Assembly (NCBI GenBank): GCA_937896495.1
Contig: CALBNQ010000029.1
Location: 1 to 6,261, forward strand
DNA: 6,261 bases
Reading direction: 5' to 3'
DNA from: an uncultured archaeon
Lineage (GTDB): Archaea > Thermoproteota > Nitrososphaeria > Nitrososphaerales > Nitrosopumilaceae
Within the stretch, counting starts at the first letter, position 1; every line of letters starts with the position of its first letter. The translations under genes were made by a program, and so were the position numbers. The notes below the pieces were generated by a model. The model had not been told where the DNA came from and searched no databases. It was given only the letters and a program-made list of their open reading frames with translations. Of this stretch, positions 1-5,397 are shown in pieces.

Positions 1-1
1 A

Positions 2-49
2 GAACCAACACCAGAACCAACACCAGAACCAACACCAGAACCAACACCA
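2..49 (+). repeat. Tandem 12-bp repeat, four copies (EPTP)
   Basis: Four perfect in-frame copies of GAACCAACACCA encode Glu-Pro-Thr-Pro. The array runs off the left edge of the window, so the true copy number is unknown. The 30 bases after it (50-79, encoding EPEEDTTEQL) recur exactly at 203-232. Confidence 0.95.
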
Positions 50-637
50 GAACCAGAAGAAGATACCACTGAACAATTATCTAGAATAGAAGAATTAGAG
101 AAACAAATTGAAGCAATAGAGTCTCAACCAGAACCAACACCAGAACCAACACCAGAACCAACACCAGAACCAACACCAGAACCAACACCTGAACCAACAC
201 CAGAACCAGAAGAAGATACCACTGAACAATTAACCCAATTAAATGATTTACAACATCAAATAGATGAATTAGAAAATGAATTGTTTTCAAAATTGAATCC
301 ATCATCTACTGTAGATTCAACAGAACAATCTTCAAAAAACAGGGAATTTGAAAAAGAAATTGAAATATTAGAAGATATTGATATTGAGAATGAGATTATC
401 CAATCATTACAAGAACAAAATAAAAAATTAGATGATATTGAAAAGAAACTTGATACTTCTATAATCGAAAAAGATGTATCATCTAATTCTACTGAAGCTT
501 ATTGTGTAAAATGTAAAACGAAAAGAAAAATTAAAAATCCTGAAGAAATAATTATGAAAAATGGCAGAGATGCTATTAAGGGATTTTGTGTTGTCTGTAA
601 TTGTAAAGTTTTCAAAATCGGAAAAATAAAAAAATAA
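2..637 (+). CDS. EPTP-repeat protein with C-terminal DUF5679-like zinc ribbon (5' end outside window)
   Basis: The frame is open from the window edge to TAA at 635-637, giving 211 visible codons; the true start lies upstream. A TTG at 281 could look like a start but sits mid-frame in continuous coding sequence. In order the protein shows four EPTP units, EPEEDTTEQL, a short charged helix, six more EPTP units, a second EPEEDTTEQL, then a Glu/Lys/Ile-rich helical region likely to form a coiled coil. The last 45 residues carry YCVKCK, then KNPEE, MKNGR and FCVVCNC, ending FKIGK. The CxxC pairs lie at codons starting 503/512 and 587/596, with an extra Cys at 602. This pattern matches my recollection of DUF5679, a small zinc ribbon common in archaea. 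The Pro-rich part is probably an extended spacer. Function is unknown; the ribbon suggests nucleic-acid or protein binding. The ribbon call is fairly sure, the role is not. Confidence 0.85.
   Translation, partial: EPTPEPTPEPTPEPTPEPEEDTTEQLSRIEELEKQIEAIESQPEPTPEPTPEPTPEPTPEPTPEPTPEPEEDTTEQLTQLNDLQHQIDELENELFSKLNPSSTVDSTEQSSKNREFEKEIEILEDIDIENEIIQSLQEQNKKLDDIEKKLDTSIIEKDVSSNSTEAYCVKCKTKRKIKNPEEIIMKNGRDAIKGFCVVCNCKVFKIGKIKK
131..202 (+). repeat. Tandem 12-bp repeat, six copies (EPTP)
   Basis: Six in-frame copies of GAACCAACACCA; the fifth (179-190) ends in CCT instead of CCA, a silent change. Bases 155-232 (four units plus 30 bases) match 2-79 with that single difference, so the region is a 153-base (51-codon) duplication nested over the 12-base array. 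Since 12 and 153 are both multiples of three, unit gain or loss changes protein length without breaking the frame. Confidence 0.95.
622..637 (-). terminator. T-rich probable terminator for the 655-1179 gene
   Basis: Just past the stop of the minus-strand gene, the minus strand reads T2-A-T7-A-T5. Archaeal RNA polymerase commonly terminates at such U-rich tracts without a hairpin. The tract lies inside the final Lys codons of the convergent zinc-ribbon gene, so its A-richness may be only coding; the call is tentative. Confidence 0.35.
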
Positions 638-654
638 TCTAAAATTTTATAATT

Positions 655-1179
655 CTACATTTGATTTGATTGCCATGCTTGATTGAATCTTTTAATGGCT
701 TCTTGATATGCTATGATAGAATCATTACCTGATGTATTGAGAAATTTTTCCCATTGGTCATTAAATTTTTTTACTGATGAAATATTAGTTTCTTTGAAAA
801 CAGTTTCAATCATCTTTGTTTGTTGTTTCATATATTCTGGTCCAATTTCTTCCCATGTGTTCTCCCAACTCGAACTAACTTTTTTCAACAATTCAGCATC
901 TGTTTCTATTGCTTTTTGACATGCATCATGATATGTCATCAAAGTTTCATTTGTAGCTTTTTGCCATTGTGCTAGTGATTCTTTCCAACCATTTAGTGCA
1001 GAATTATATTCTTTCCATGCTTTCTCAAATTCTGATTTTTTAGGTGATGATTTTGTCTGTTTTTTAGGCTTAATCGTTTTCTTTTTTGTTTTCCTTGTTT
1101 TTCCTTTTAATTCTTCTAATTCATTTTTTATTTTTTTTGCTTCATCAACCAAAATATCTTTCTCTTTAACCATTATCAT
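655..1179 (-). CDS. Trp-rich, Lys-rich helical protein, possibly phasin-like
   Basis: A 174-residue protein I do not recognise firmly. Residues 5-25 form a charged helix. Residues 26-49 are a Lys/Thr/Ser/Pro linker with about a dozen Lys. From residue 50 on it is a long amphipathic helical domain unusually rich in Trp (55, 65, 72, 105, 109, 143, 169), ending RFNQAWQ. There is no signal peptide, membrane segment or Cys pair. Regularly spaced aromatics in an all-helical protein after a Lys-rich segment resemble phasins and the PhaE subunit of class III polyhydroxyalkanoate synthase; a role on storage granules is a guess. The start could be Met1 (1179) or Met3 (1173); no ribosome binding site separates them. 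It may be co-transcribed with the 54-residue gene, which ends 48 bases upstream. It converges with the zinc-ribbon gene, leaving only 17 bases between stops. Confidence 0.8.
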   Translation of the reverse strand: MIMVKEKDILVDEAKKIKNELEELKGKTRKTKKKTIKPKKQTKSSPKKSEFEKAWKEYNSALNGWKESLAQWQKATNETLMTYHDACQKAIETDAELLKKVSSSWENTWEEIGPEYMKQQTKMIETVFKETNISSVKKFNDQWEKFLNTSGNDSIIAYQEAIKRFNQAWQSNQM

Positions 1180-1227
1180 TATTTAAAAATGTTATATGTT
1201 AAATCTTTTAGCAATTTCAAAAATTGA

Positions 1228-1392
1228 TCATATTTCATTAAAATTAGATGCTTTGTTGAAACTTGGAAAATACTTTGTATCTTTGTTTGAGAATAATTCT
1301 AGATGTTTTTGGCAAAGATTTCGTGTTTCTCGAATACTAATTTTTACTGTTTCCTTAGCTTTTAACTTACATTCTGAAATACTACATTGCAA
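1228..1392 (-). CDS. Small 54-aa Cys/His (probable zinc-binding) protein, TTG start
   Basis: This short frame runs from TTG (minus strand, 1390-1392) to TGA at 1228-1230; an in-frame TAA lies only three codons before the TTG, so the start cannot move far. The product begins MQCSISEC and contains RNLCQKH. The motif is Cys3-x4-Cys8-x18-Cys27-x2-His30, enough to coordinate one zinc, followed by a charged tail. I recall very small archaeal proteins of the style CSVxxC...LCxxH, which fits, but I cannot name a family. Support for coding: a coherent composition, the ordered Cys/His ligands starting right after the start codon, and a TATA-like box 27 bases upstream (leaderless start). The alternative is an unrelated 69-codon plus-strand frame over 1196-1405, which is hydrophobic, patternless and antisense to it. 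Confidence 0.6.
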   Translation of the reverse strand: MQCSISECKLKAKETVKISIRETRNLCQKHLELFSNKDTKYFPSFNKASNFNEI

Positions 1393-1396
1393 TGTA
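1383..1396. promoter_or_regulatory. 14-bp perfect palindrome over the TTG start
   Basis: TACATTGCAATGTA is its own reverse complement and contains the TTG start codon of the 54-residue gene. With a leaderless transcript, a protein bound here would sit on the transcription start. The Cys codons constrain part of it, so chance symmetry is possible in AT-rich DNA. Confidence 0.35.
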
Positions 1397-1400
1397 AAAA

Positions 1401-1419
1401 ATTAACAATTTTTGTTAAT
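1401..1419. promoter_or_regulatory. Inverted repeat ATTAACAA-TTT-TTGTTAAT
   Basis: Two perfect 8-base arms around a 3-base centre lie immediately downstream of, and overlapping, the TATA-like box for the 54-residue gene. The geometry (short arms, 3-base centre) suits a dimeric winged-helix or Lrp-type repressor. A terminator role is unlikely because no gene ends here. Confidence 0.4.
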
Positions 1420-1423
1420 AAAA
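1416..1423 (-). promoter_or_regulatory. TATA-like box for the 54-aa gene
   Basis: The minus strand reads TTTTATTA centred about 27 bases before the TTG at 1392. That spacing predicts transcription starting at or next to the start codon, as expected for a leaderless archaeal mRNA. AT-rich background lowers the weight. Confidence 0.35.
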
Positions 1424-1454
1424 CTTTGAAATTATGTAATTACCTCCTACTAGA

Positions 1455-1461
1455 TTTTTAT
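1455..1461 (+). promoter_or_regulatory. Possible TATA box for the 1484 gene
   Basis: TTTTTAT is centred 26 bases before the ATG at 1484, consistent with a leaderless transcript. Arms TTTTATC (1456-1462) and GATAAAA (1476-1482) form an inverted repeat between this box and the start. No Shine-Dalgarno match precedes the ATG on this strand. Confidence 0.25.
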
Positions 1462-1483
1462 CATTGCATATTTTTGATAAAAT

Positions 1484-1693
1484 ATGAATGATGATGAAAA
1501 GGGAAAACGATTTTTAGAATTAATAGATGAACAAAATAATCTTCAATGGAGTATTGTTGCAAAATTATCTTCTCTTGTAAATTTAAAATGGAATTCTGAT
1601 GAATTACAACAAGAATTAGAATCTCTAATTGAAAAACATTCCAAAATTACTAAAGAACTTAACAGTCTTGATGATAATAGTAGTATGTTATAA
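1484..1693 (+). CDS. Small acidic helical protein, 69 aa, unknown function
   Basis: The product starts MNDDEKGKRF. It is entirely charged/aliphatic helix with two Trp (22, 36) and leucine spacing in residues 40-62 (LQQELESLIEKHSKITKEL) that fits a short coiled coil. There are no Cys, no membrane segment and no catalytic motif. It reads like the small cytoplasmic coiled-coil proteins common in archaea, probably an oligomerising or partner-binding protein; I do not recognise it. Several in-frame positions near the start (ATGAATGATGATG) are not alternative Met codons in this frame, so ATG at 1484 is the only good start. Its stop overlaps the ctaB stop on the other strand by six bases (1688-1693), so the two genes are convergent with no intergenic space. 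Confidence 0.65.
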   Translation: MNDDEKGKRFLELIDEQNNLQWSIVAKLSSLVNLKWNSDELQQELESLIEKHSKITKELNSLDDNSSML

Positions 1694-2617
1694 TGCTGAA
1701 TCTACCATTAATGCAATAAATAATACTGCCAAATAAGGACTGGAAAATTTAAACAAAGTCCATGAGGCTTTTTCTACTGGTTTCATTATTACCCATATTG
1801 ATAATCCCACCATTAATGCTCCTGAAGCAATTGCAGTCCATAAATACACATCACTCACCATTTCATCACCACTTTCAGTTGTAATGAAGAATGGTGCAAT
1901 TGAAAACAATACCATGACTACTGTAGATCCTGCAATGGCTCTTGCAGATGTCTTTTCAGATTGTACTGCTGTTAACATTGGAACATTTACTTTATTGTAA
2001 TCTTCTTTGAAATGCAATGTTAATGCCCAAATGTGCATTGGAATCCATATGAACACCAATCCTGCCATTGCTAATCCCATAGTCCACAAATCTGTCATTG
2101 TAACTGCCACCCATCCAATCATTGGAGGTGAACCACCACATAATCCTCCCAAAATAATATTTGTTCGTGAATTTCTTTTTAATCCATAAGAGTAAACTAA
2201 TACATTATTTGCTAATCCAAATGCAATAAATGCTGTTGCCCAAATCCCTTGTTCTAATGTAGTTGTAAATGAAATACCCAATGCTAACACTAATGATATT
2301 CCAGCTAAGGCTAATCCAAAATTTCTAGCTTTTACAGCAGGAAAAATTCTCTTTGATGGTAAAGGTCTACCTTTTGTTCTCTCCATAATTGCATCAATAT
2401 CTCTATCATGATAATTTGTCAAAGTATTGGCAGCTGCAGAACCTGCAGCAACTGAAAATAACATTAACAACCATGTTACTGGAGAAATTTCAATATTGTA
2501 AATATGAGATGCTGTTAATGCTGCACCAAATGCAGTGAAGACAAGTAAATACCAAATTTTTGGTTTTGTTAATTCATAATATACTGCGATTCGAGATTCT
2601 GACTTTTGCTTCTGCAA
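1688..2617 (-). CDS. ctaB: Protoheme IX farnesyltransferase (haem O synthase), UbiA family
   Basis: Transfers the farnesyl group of farnesyl diphosphate to the vinyl group of haem B, giving haem O for a haem-copper terminal oxidase; integral membrane enzyme. At 309 residues it has the usual length. ELTKPK (15-20) leads into the first helix. The prenyl-diphosphate/Mg site is TNYHDRDIDAIMERTKGRPL (67-86). The family motif YSYGLKR...GGLCGGSPPMIGW (142-169) follows, then the second acidic loop with WIPMHIW and HFKEDYNKVNVPML (191-215). About eight or nine hydrophobic segments are visible. The first Asn of the usual NxxxDxxxD site is Thr67 here, with Asn at 68. The start is TTG (2615-2617): an in-frame stop lies just upstream, the next Met is residue 52, and GTGA precedes the TTG by six bases. 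It starts two bases after the upstream regulator's stop, so the pair is surely co-transcribed. Confidence 0.95.
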   Translation of the reverse strand: MQKQKSESRIAVYYELTKPKIWYLLVFTAFGAALTASHIYNIEISPVTWLLMLFSVAAGSAAANTLTNYHDRDIDAIMERTKGRPLPSKRIFPAVKARNFGLALAGISLVLALGISFTTTLEQGIWATAFIAFGLANNVLVYSYGLKRNSRTNIILGGLCGGSPPMIGWVAVTMTDLWTMGLAMAGLVFIWIPMHIWALTLHFKEDYNKVNVPMLTAVQSEKTSARAIAGSTVVMVLFSIAPFFITTESGDEMVSDVYLWTAIASGALMVGLSIWVIMKPVEKASWTLFKFSSPYLAVLFIALMVDSAL

Positions 2618-2619
2618 TT

Positions 2620-3087
2620 CTAGTCACTACCTTTTGATGTCATATATGGCATTGCTTTTGTACGTGATTTCATTTCAATAAATGATTCTGAAGATTGAAT
2701 TCCCTCAATTTTACCAATTTTTTCAGAGACCAATTTGTGCATTTGATCTAATGACTTTGAATACATTGTAACTAAAATGTCAAATCTACCTGTTACTTCT
2801 GCAACCTCTCTAACCCCATCAATTTTAAAAAGTTCTTCAATAATATGATCCCTTTTTTTTGTATTCATGTTAATTCCAGTTAGAGCTTTTACATCATATC
2901 CAAGTTCTGCATCATTTACAACAATGGTAAAACGTTCAATCAATTTTCTTTTTACCAATCTTTTGATTCTTGAATAAACTACTGATGAGTTAACATCGAT
3001 TTTTTTTGATAAACGTGGAACTGAAATTGAAGCATCATTTGATAATTCTGATAAAATCTGTAAATCTAAATCATCTACTTTTGCCAT
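2620..3087 (-). CDS. Lrp/AsnC-family transcriptional regulator
   Basis: A full-length 155-residue feast/famine regulator. Residues 5-52 form the winged helix-turn-helix: LDLQILSELSNDASISV, then SKKIDVNSSVVYSRIKRLV as the recognition part and a wing reaching ERFTIVVN. Residues 65-140 form the RAM effector/oligomerisation domain, with VAEVTGRFDILVTMYSK (95-111) containing the conserved G-x-F-D turn. Such proteins are dimers or octamers that bind short pseudo-palindromes and often repress their own gene; the effector cannot be told from sequence. It is the first gene of a two-gene unit with ctaB, so whatever controls it also controls haem O synthesis. Start ATG at 3085-3087 is supported by AGGTG six bases upstream, a TATA box and the exact fit to the domain start. 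asd is upstream on the same strand but 71 bases away with its own unit. Confidence 0.93.
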   Translation of the reverse strand: MAKVDDLDLQILSELSNDASISVPRLSKKIDVNSSVVYSRIKRLVKRKLIERFTIVVNDAELGYDVKALTGINMNTKKRDHIIEELFKIDGVREVAEVTGRFDILVTMYSKSLDQMHKLVSEKIGKIEGIQSSESFIEMKSRTKAMPYMTSKGSD

Positions 3088-3093
3088 TTAAAA

Positions 3094-3098
3094 CACCT
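3094..3098 (-). promoter_or_regulatory. Ribosome binding site of the Lrp-type gene
   Basis: AGGTG on the minus strand, six bases before the ATG, matches the anti-Shine-Dalgarno end of archaeal 16S rRNA. It shows this mRNA has a short leader, unlike the apparently leaderless genes elsewhere in the window. Confidence 0.65.
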
Positions 3099-3120
3099 GA
3101 ATCGCTATAATTTTTTGGAT

Positions 3121-3128
3121 CTTATAAA
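3121..3128 (-). promoter_or_regulatory. TATA box of the lrp-ctaB unit
   Basis: TTTATAAG on the minus strand is the best archaeal TATA match in the window. Its centre is about 37 bases before the ATG, so transcription should begin near 3099, leaving a leader of roughly a dozen bases containing the AGGTG. Confidence 0.6.
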
Positions 3129-3135
3129 GTTATTA

Positions 3136-3150
3136 TTGTAAAAATTACAA
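3136..3150. promoter_or_regulatory. Candidate Lrp-type operator TTGTAA-AAA-TTACAA
   Basis: A perfect 6-3-6 inverted repeat starts seven bases upstream of the TATA box, where the factor-B recognition region and activators or repressors sit. Arms with a 3-base AT centre are the classic layout for archaeal feast/famine regulators, so autoregulation is the simplest reading. It also lies just after the asd stop, where it could form a weak hairpin. Confidence 0.5.
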
Positions 3151-3158
3151 ATAATCAT

Positions 3159-4235
3159 CTAAATTTTATCTTTTTTGTATAACATTTCTGCAAGTAGTAC
3201 TGCACCTTTTGCTGAACCCATCTTTTTGTTATGTGAAAATAACATGTATTTGAGTCCATGATCAAATAATTCTTCTTTTTCTACTCTTCCAATAGTTGTA
3301 GTCATTCCATCTCCAACAGTTCTTTCCATTCTTGGTTGTGGTCTTGTAGGATCTTCATGAAATGCATAGTAATCCTTTGGAGCAGATGGTAATCCTGTAA
3401 CTGAAATATCTTTGTTAGATTGATTGTAAGTTTCCTTTGCTTTTTGTGGATCTATTTCTTCCTTAGTTTCTACAAAAACTGATTCAGTATGACCATCTAT
3501 TACTGGTACTCTAGTACAAGTACAACTAATTTTAATATCTGCATCCTCAATTTTCCCATCTTTTAATTTGCCTAAAATTTTTCTTGTTTCTAATCTTACT
3601 TTTCCTTCCTCTTTTGGAATATATGGAATAATATTATCTGTAATTCCCATTGCAGAAACACCTGATTTACCTCCACCTGAAATTGCTTGCATTGAAGTCA
3701 TCATAACTTTTTTTGCACCAAATTTTTCTAATAATGGTTTTAATGTAATTGCTAAACCTGTTGTTGTACAGTTAGGAAGTGGTGCTACCCATCCTTTCCA
3801 ATTTCTATTCTTTTTTTGCACCTCTAATAGTTCTGTTTGTTCATCATTAATTCCTGGAATAAGTATTGGGACATCATCTTCATACCTGTATGCTGAACTA
3901 GTAGAAATTACTGGAATTTCTGCTGCCATTTTAGTTTCAATGTCTCTTGCAGCTACTGATTCTACTGCTGAAAATACTAAATCTAACTGTGATGTATCCA
4001 ATTCATCAATACTTCTCACCGTCATTGTTTTGATGTATTCTGGAATTTCTCCACCTACATCCCAAGCGATGATTCCATTAGCATCTTTAATTGCATCTAG
4101 ATAATTTTTACCTGCAGAACGCTCAGATGCTGCTATTTGAGTTACCTCAAACCATGGATGATTTTCCAAAGATTGAACAAATTCTTGTCCTACAGCACCT
4201 GTTACTCCTATAATTGCCACTTTTTTCTTATCCAT
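3159..4235 (-). CDS. asd: Aspartate-semialdehyde dehydrogenase
   Basis: Reduces L-4-aspartyl phosphate with NADPH to L-aspartate 4-semialdehyde, the branch point to lysine, methionine and threonine; cytoplasmic. At 358 residues it fits the archaeal/fungal type. The nucleotide loop is IIGVTGAVGQEF (8-19) with GxxGxxG. SSAYRYE (113-119) follows, then the catalytic Cys156 in PLPNCTTTGLA, SGGGKSG (186-192), and the acid/base His249 in TRVPVIDGHTESV with the substrate Arg242. The GDGMTTTIGR end of the fold (308-317) is intact. ATG at 4233-4235 fits the domain start closely. The gene is divergent from cobD. The crenarchaeal malonyl-CoA reductase of the 3-hydroxypropionate/4-hydroxybutyrate cycle belongs to the same family, so that activity is a minor alternative; the sequence alone favours ASADH. 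Confidence 0.93.
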   Translation of the reverse strand: MDKKKVAIIGVTGAVGQEFVQSLENHPWFEVTQIAASERSAGKNYLDAIKDANGIIAWDVGGEIPEYIKTMTVRSIDELDTSQLDLVFSAVESVAARDIETKMAAEIPVISTSSAYRYEDDVPILIPGINDEQTELLEVQKKNRNWKGWVAPLPNCTTTGLAITLKPLLEKFGAKKVMMTSMQAISGGGKSGVSAMGITDNIIPYIPKEEGKVRLETRKILGKLKDGKIEDADIKISCTCTRVPVIDGHTESVFVETKEEIDPQKAKETYNQSNKDISVTGLPSAPKDYYAFHEDPTRPQPRMERTVGDGMTTTIGRVEKEELFDHGLKYMLFSHNKKMGSAKGAVLLAEMLYKKDKI

Positions 4236-4257
4236 CTTTTGAATATTGATCGCCTCA

Positions 4258-4265
4258 ATTAATAA
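4258..4265 (-). promoter_or_regulatory. TATA-like box for asd
   Basis: The minus strand reads TTATTAAT centred about 27 bases before the asd ATG, the distance expected for a leaderless transcript. No Shine-Dalgarno match precedes the ATG. The box lies in the asd-cobD divergent gap (4236-4317), which supports starting cobD at 4318 and not at the upstream TTG. Confidence 0.4.
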
Positions 4266-4317
4266 TCGTTTTCTGAATTACCACAACATACTAAATCCAC
4301 CAATTTTACTTGGAACT

Positions 4318-5397
4318 GTGAAAATAAGAACAAAAAACGCAATAACGAATCATAATCCTGTTATTCATGGCGGAAAATTCTCCATTTCCAATTTAGATCC
4401 TGATATTATCGATTTCAGTTCCAATGTCGGTCCATTGGGGATTCCAGTATCTGTTAAACAAATTTTAAAAAAAATCCTTGATAAAATGACTCTTTACCCA
4501 GATTTAGATTCAACCTCTCTAAGATCAGATCTTAAAAAATATGTTGGATTTCCTGAATCAAATTTAATTGTTGGAAATGGTGCTATTGAAATAATCTATA
4601 ATTTTTGTAGTGCATTTCTTGCTAAAAAGAGAATTTTAATTCCTGCACCAACATTTAGTGAATATGAATCTGCCACAAAACTTGTAGATTGTAAAATTGA
4701 ATTTTTTAAAACTATGAACTTATCTGAAAATCTAGATTTGTTTATTTCTAAAATTCCGACTAATGGTTGTGTGTTTATTTGTAATCCAAATAATCCCACT
4801 GGAAATATTTTATCAAAAAAACAATTAAAACAAATAATTTTAACTGCTAATAAAAAATCATGTTTTGTTTTTGTTGATGAATGTTTTATTGAATTAGTTC
4901 CAAAATCAAATGAATCTGTACTACCTTTGATTAAAAATTTTGATAATCTTTTTGTATTAAGATCTTTAACAAAATCATTTGGCTTAGCTGGAATTAGAAT
5001 TGGATATGGGATTGGTTCAAAACAAATGATTAAGATTTTACAAAAAATAAAAATCCCATGGAGTGTAAATGTATTAGCTCAGGAAGCAGGAATTATTGCA
5101 ATAAAAAATAAATCCCATTTAAAAAAATCAAAGTTAATTATACAAAAAGAATATCTTTTTCTAAAAAATAAGATCAATAATATTGAAGGATTTGAATGTC
5201 ATGAATCTTCAACTAATTTTATTCTAATTAAAACAAAACAAAATTCTACAAAAATTCAAAAACAATTATTGAAACATAAAATTTTGATACGAGATTGTAG
5301 AAATTTTCATGGTTTGAACAACAATCACATTAGAATTGCAATAAAATCCCATAAGGACAATCTAAAATTAGTTAAGGCTTTGGAGATAATATCATGA
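4318..5397 (+). CDS. cobD: L-threonine-O-3-phosphate decarboxylase (CobD), PLP fold type I
   Basis: Decarboxylates L-threonine phosphate to (R)-1-amino-2-propanol phosphate, the linker between the corrin ring and the lower-ligand loop of cobalamin; cytoplasmic PLP enzyme. In the 359-residue form it shows HGG (17-19), LYPD (near 59), NPNNPTG (156-162), the PLP-pyridine Asp187 in FVDECFIEL, the Schiff-base Lys219 in SLTKSFGLAGIRIGY, and C-terminal IRDCRNFHGL with Arg339 in HIRIAI binding the carboxylate. Histidinol-phosphate aminotransferase is the close paralogue; the HGG start, the IRDCRxFxGL motif and the cobalamin neighbours favour CobD. GTG at 4318 is preferred (MKIRTKN), since it gives the usual length and leaves an 82-base divergent promoter gap with ATACTAAA 26 bases upstream; a TTG at 4246 would extend it by 24 unlikely residues. 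Its stop overlaps the next start by four bases. Confidence 0.88.
   Translation: MKIRTKNAITNHNPVIHGGKFSISNLDPDIIDFSSNVGPLGIPVSVKQILKKILDKMTLYPDLDSTSLRSDLKKYVGFPESNLIVGNGAIEIIYNFCSAFLAKKRILIPAPTFSEYESATKLVDCKIEFFKTMNLSENLDLFISKIPTNGCVFICNPNNPTGNILSKKQLKQIILTANKKSCFVFVDECFIELVPKSNESVLPLIKNFDNLFVLRSLTKSFGLAGIRIGYGIGSKQMIKILQKIKIPWSVNVLAQEAGIIAIKNKSHLKKSKLIIQKEYLFLKNKINNIEGFECHESSTNFILIKTKQNSTKIQKQLLKHKILIRDCRNFHGLNNNHIRIAIKSHKDNLKLVKALEIIS
5382..5385 (+). promoter_or_regulatory. Internal ribosome binding site for cobQ
   Basis: GGAG lies eight bases before the overlapping ATGA start, inside the last codons of cobD, and supports re-initiation at 5394. Confidence 0.5.

Noticed and set aside
81..305. 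Minus-strand frame with a Val-Leu repeat resembling a membrane helix
   Set aside because: It is the complement of the EPTP repeat array; the repeat keeps the opposite strand open. The plus frame is continuous and ends in a recognisable zinc ribbon.
281..637. A separate gene starting at TTG 281
   Set aside because: The same frame is open back to the window edge with consistent composition and repeats, so the TTG is internal.
1196..1405. Plus-strand frame of 69 codons
   Set aside because: No motif and hydrophobic random composition; it is antisense to the better-supported Cys/His small gene.
1441..1450. GGAGGT on the minus strand, a perfect Shine-Dalgarno match
   Set aside because: No ATG, GTG or TTG with a useful frame follows within normal spacing; the small gene's TTG is about 50 bases away.
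3568..4104. 178-codon plus-strand frame
   Set aside because: Entirely antisense to asd, whose catalytic motifs are intact across the same bases.
4246..4317. N-terminal extension of CobD from TTG at 4246
   Set aside because: It would consume the divergent promoter gap and add 24 residues unlike the family; GTG at 4318 gives the usual length.
4236..4317. Cobalamin riboswitch upstream of cobD
   Set aside because: The gap is only 82 bases, AT-rich and without the paired structure or B12-box a riboswitch would need.
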